Below are positions 63,296-64,000 of a stretch of 64,000 bases of DNA, one piece after another. The notes beneath the pieces are model-generated. The model had not been told where the DNA came from, did not search any database, and saw only the letters and a program-made list of their open reading frames with translations. Each line of letters opens with the position of its first letter. Position 1 is the first letter of the stretch. The DNA is taken from NCBI RefSeq assembly GCF_022761015.1, contig NZ_JAKWJQ010000002.1:62001-126000 (forward strand). Direction: 5' to 3'. This DNA is from Humibacter sp. RRB41. Lineage in GTDB: Bacteria > Actinomycetota > Actinomycetes > Actinomycetales > Microbacteriaceae. Made by a program: the position numbers and the translations under genes.

Positions 63296-64000
63296 TCAGG
63301 GTGTGGTGGCCTCCCGCGCCGGGCGACGCGGGAACCACGGGACGATCGGCGAGGTCGTCGCCTGGTAGTCCGCATACTCGGGGTAACGCGTGCGCGTGAT
63401 GCTCTCGGTGAAGATCGTCGAGCCGATGAACAACACAGTGAGCAGCACCGCGCCGATGACGGTCCACTGCAGAACGGATGCCGCTGCGATCGTCCCGAAG
63501 AAGAACACGACCCACCACTGCGCCTGCTCGAAGAAGAAGTTCGGATGCCGGGAGAAGCGGAACAGACCGGAGTCGAGAAAACGCTGGCTCGGCTGGCGGC
63601 CCTCGGCGATCTCAGCGGCCTTCCAGCGGTGGAAGTCCCACTGCTGCTGGTCGGCGATCGTCTCACCGATCAGGAACGCGAGGAACACGATCGTCGCGAC
63701 CACGTCGAGAACAGTGAACGGGCTCTGGTGCTGGAAGGCCGTCCATGCGGGGAGCGTGATCAGGAACAGAAGAATGTTCTGGTAGATCACGATGAAGAAG
63801 AGGTTGAAGAGGAACCACTGCCAGCCCTTGATCCTCGAGCGGAGCAACGCCCACCGGTAGTCTTCGCCGCCGGGAGCATAGCCGCCCTTGCGCGCGAAGT
63901 TGAACGTGAGCCTCGCACCCCACAGCGTGATGAGGGCCGCCATCACGTCGAGCCTCACGTCGGCGAGCCCTGCGGCGCCCGCGTACACCCACACGTACGC
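63296..64000 (-). CDS. DUF1295 / steroid 5-alpha-reductase C-terminal-type membrane protein (partial at window end)
   Basis: The reading frame is open to the window edge. About 235 residues are visible with five or six membrane helices and the family's late 'GLFRFSRHPNFFFEQAQWWVVFF' motif, then 'SITRTRYPEYADYQATTSPIVPWFP'. A GTG at 63994 could be read as a start, but the family usually has more N-terminal helices and the frame continues, so the N-terminus is cut. Possible NADPH-dependent reductase of lipids or sterol-like compounds. Confidence 0.82.
   Translation of the reverse strand, partial: AYVWVYAGAAGLADVRLDVMAALITLWGARLTFNFARKGGYAPGGEDYRWALLRSRIKGWQWFLFNLFFIVIYQNILLFLITLPAWTAFQHQSPFTVLDVVATIVFLAFLIGETIADQQQWDFHRWKAAEIAEGRQPSQRFLDSGLFRFSRHPNFFFEQAQWWVVFFFGTIAAASVLQWTVIGAVLLTVLFIGSTIFTESITRTRYPEYADYQATTSPIVPWFPRRPAREATTP

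Overview
This window is 64 kb of high-GC actinobacterial chromosome. It most resembles the family Microbacteriaceae. Pointers to this are the very high G+C with GTG starts, a string of GTGA/ATGA start-stop overlaps, a probable IdeR/DtxR iron box, KdpFABC-KdpDE, an NHEJ set with Pol-PE-Lig LigD, GAF-ANTAR regulators, and a 110-residue protein of the DUF7882 type that I associate with this family. I see no rRNA, tRNA, CRISPR array, insertion sequence or prophage. Gene density is high and the content reads as ordinary chromosome with accessory metabolic islands.

Layout. 1-6.2 kb: an organosulfur-type locus (two SsuD-like flavin monooxygenases, an ABC-type lipoprotein cut by the window edge, a MocR regulator, an alpha/beta hydrolase and an O-acetylhomoserine sulfhydrylase-like enzyme). 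6.3-7.5 kb: a 58-residue protein with a strong terminator, then an iron-box-controlled siderophore-interacting flavoprotein. 7.7-15.6 kb: the potassium operon, with an extra 27-residue membrane peptide ahead of kdpF, then kdpABC and the kdpDE two-component system. 16-20.8 kb: regulators and small enzymes (MarR, an NAD(P)-binding protein, a peroxiredoxin-like protein, an ArsR-SRPBCC-VOC operon with an operator over its start codon, and two tandem GAF-ANTAR proteins). 21-29.6 kb: a membrane desaturase, a CDP-alcohol phosphatidyltransferase, and a seven-gene train whose members all overlap by 4 nt (dehydrogenase, divergent 6-pyruvoyltetrahydropterin synthase homologue, glycosyltransferase, methyltransferase, flippase-like membrane protein, RibD-type reductase, membrane sulfatase/phosphotransferase). 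This is the best candidate in the window for an undescribed pathway.

29.7-43.3 kb: an acyltransferase, a DUF1611 protein, GDP-mannose 4,6-dehydratase, a Clp ATPase, a CPA1 antiporter, a very large secreted nuclease fused to a phytase-like domain behind a possible PHO box, and a MerR-thioredoxin operon with a textbook MerR promoter. 43.3-50.2 kb: a probable 2-aminoethylphosphonate uptake and breakdown module (ABC transporter, FAD oxidoreductase, GntR regulator, phosphonatase-like HAD hydrolase). 51.3-61.4 kb: a DNA-repair island with a stand-alone LigD polymerase domain, a LigC-like ligase, an ECF sigma-ogt-alkA operon, full-length LigD and Ku. 61.5-64 kb: DUF7882, a NUDIX-NYN fusion, a leucine-rich-repeat-variant protein and a DUF1295 membrane enzyme cut by the window end.

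All function calls come from reading motifs and recalling families. No database search was run. Start sites were chosen from Shine-Dalgarno sequences, overlaps with the preceding stop, and family N-termini.
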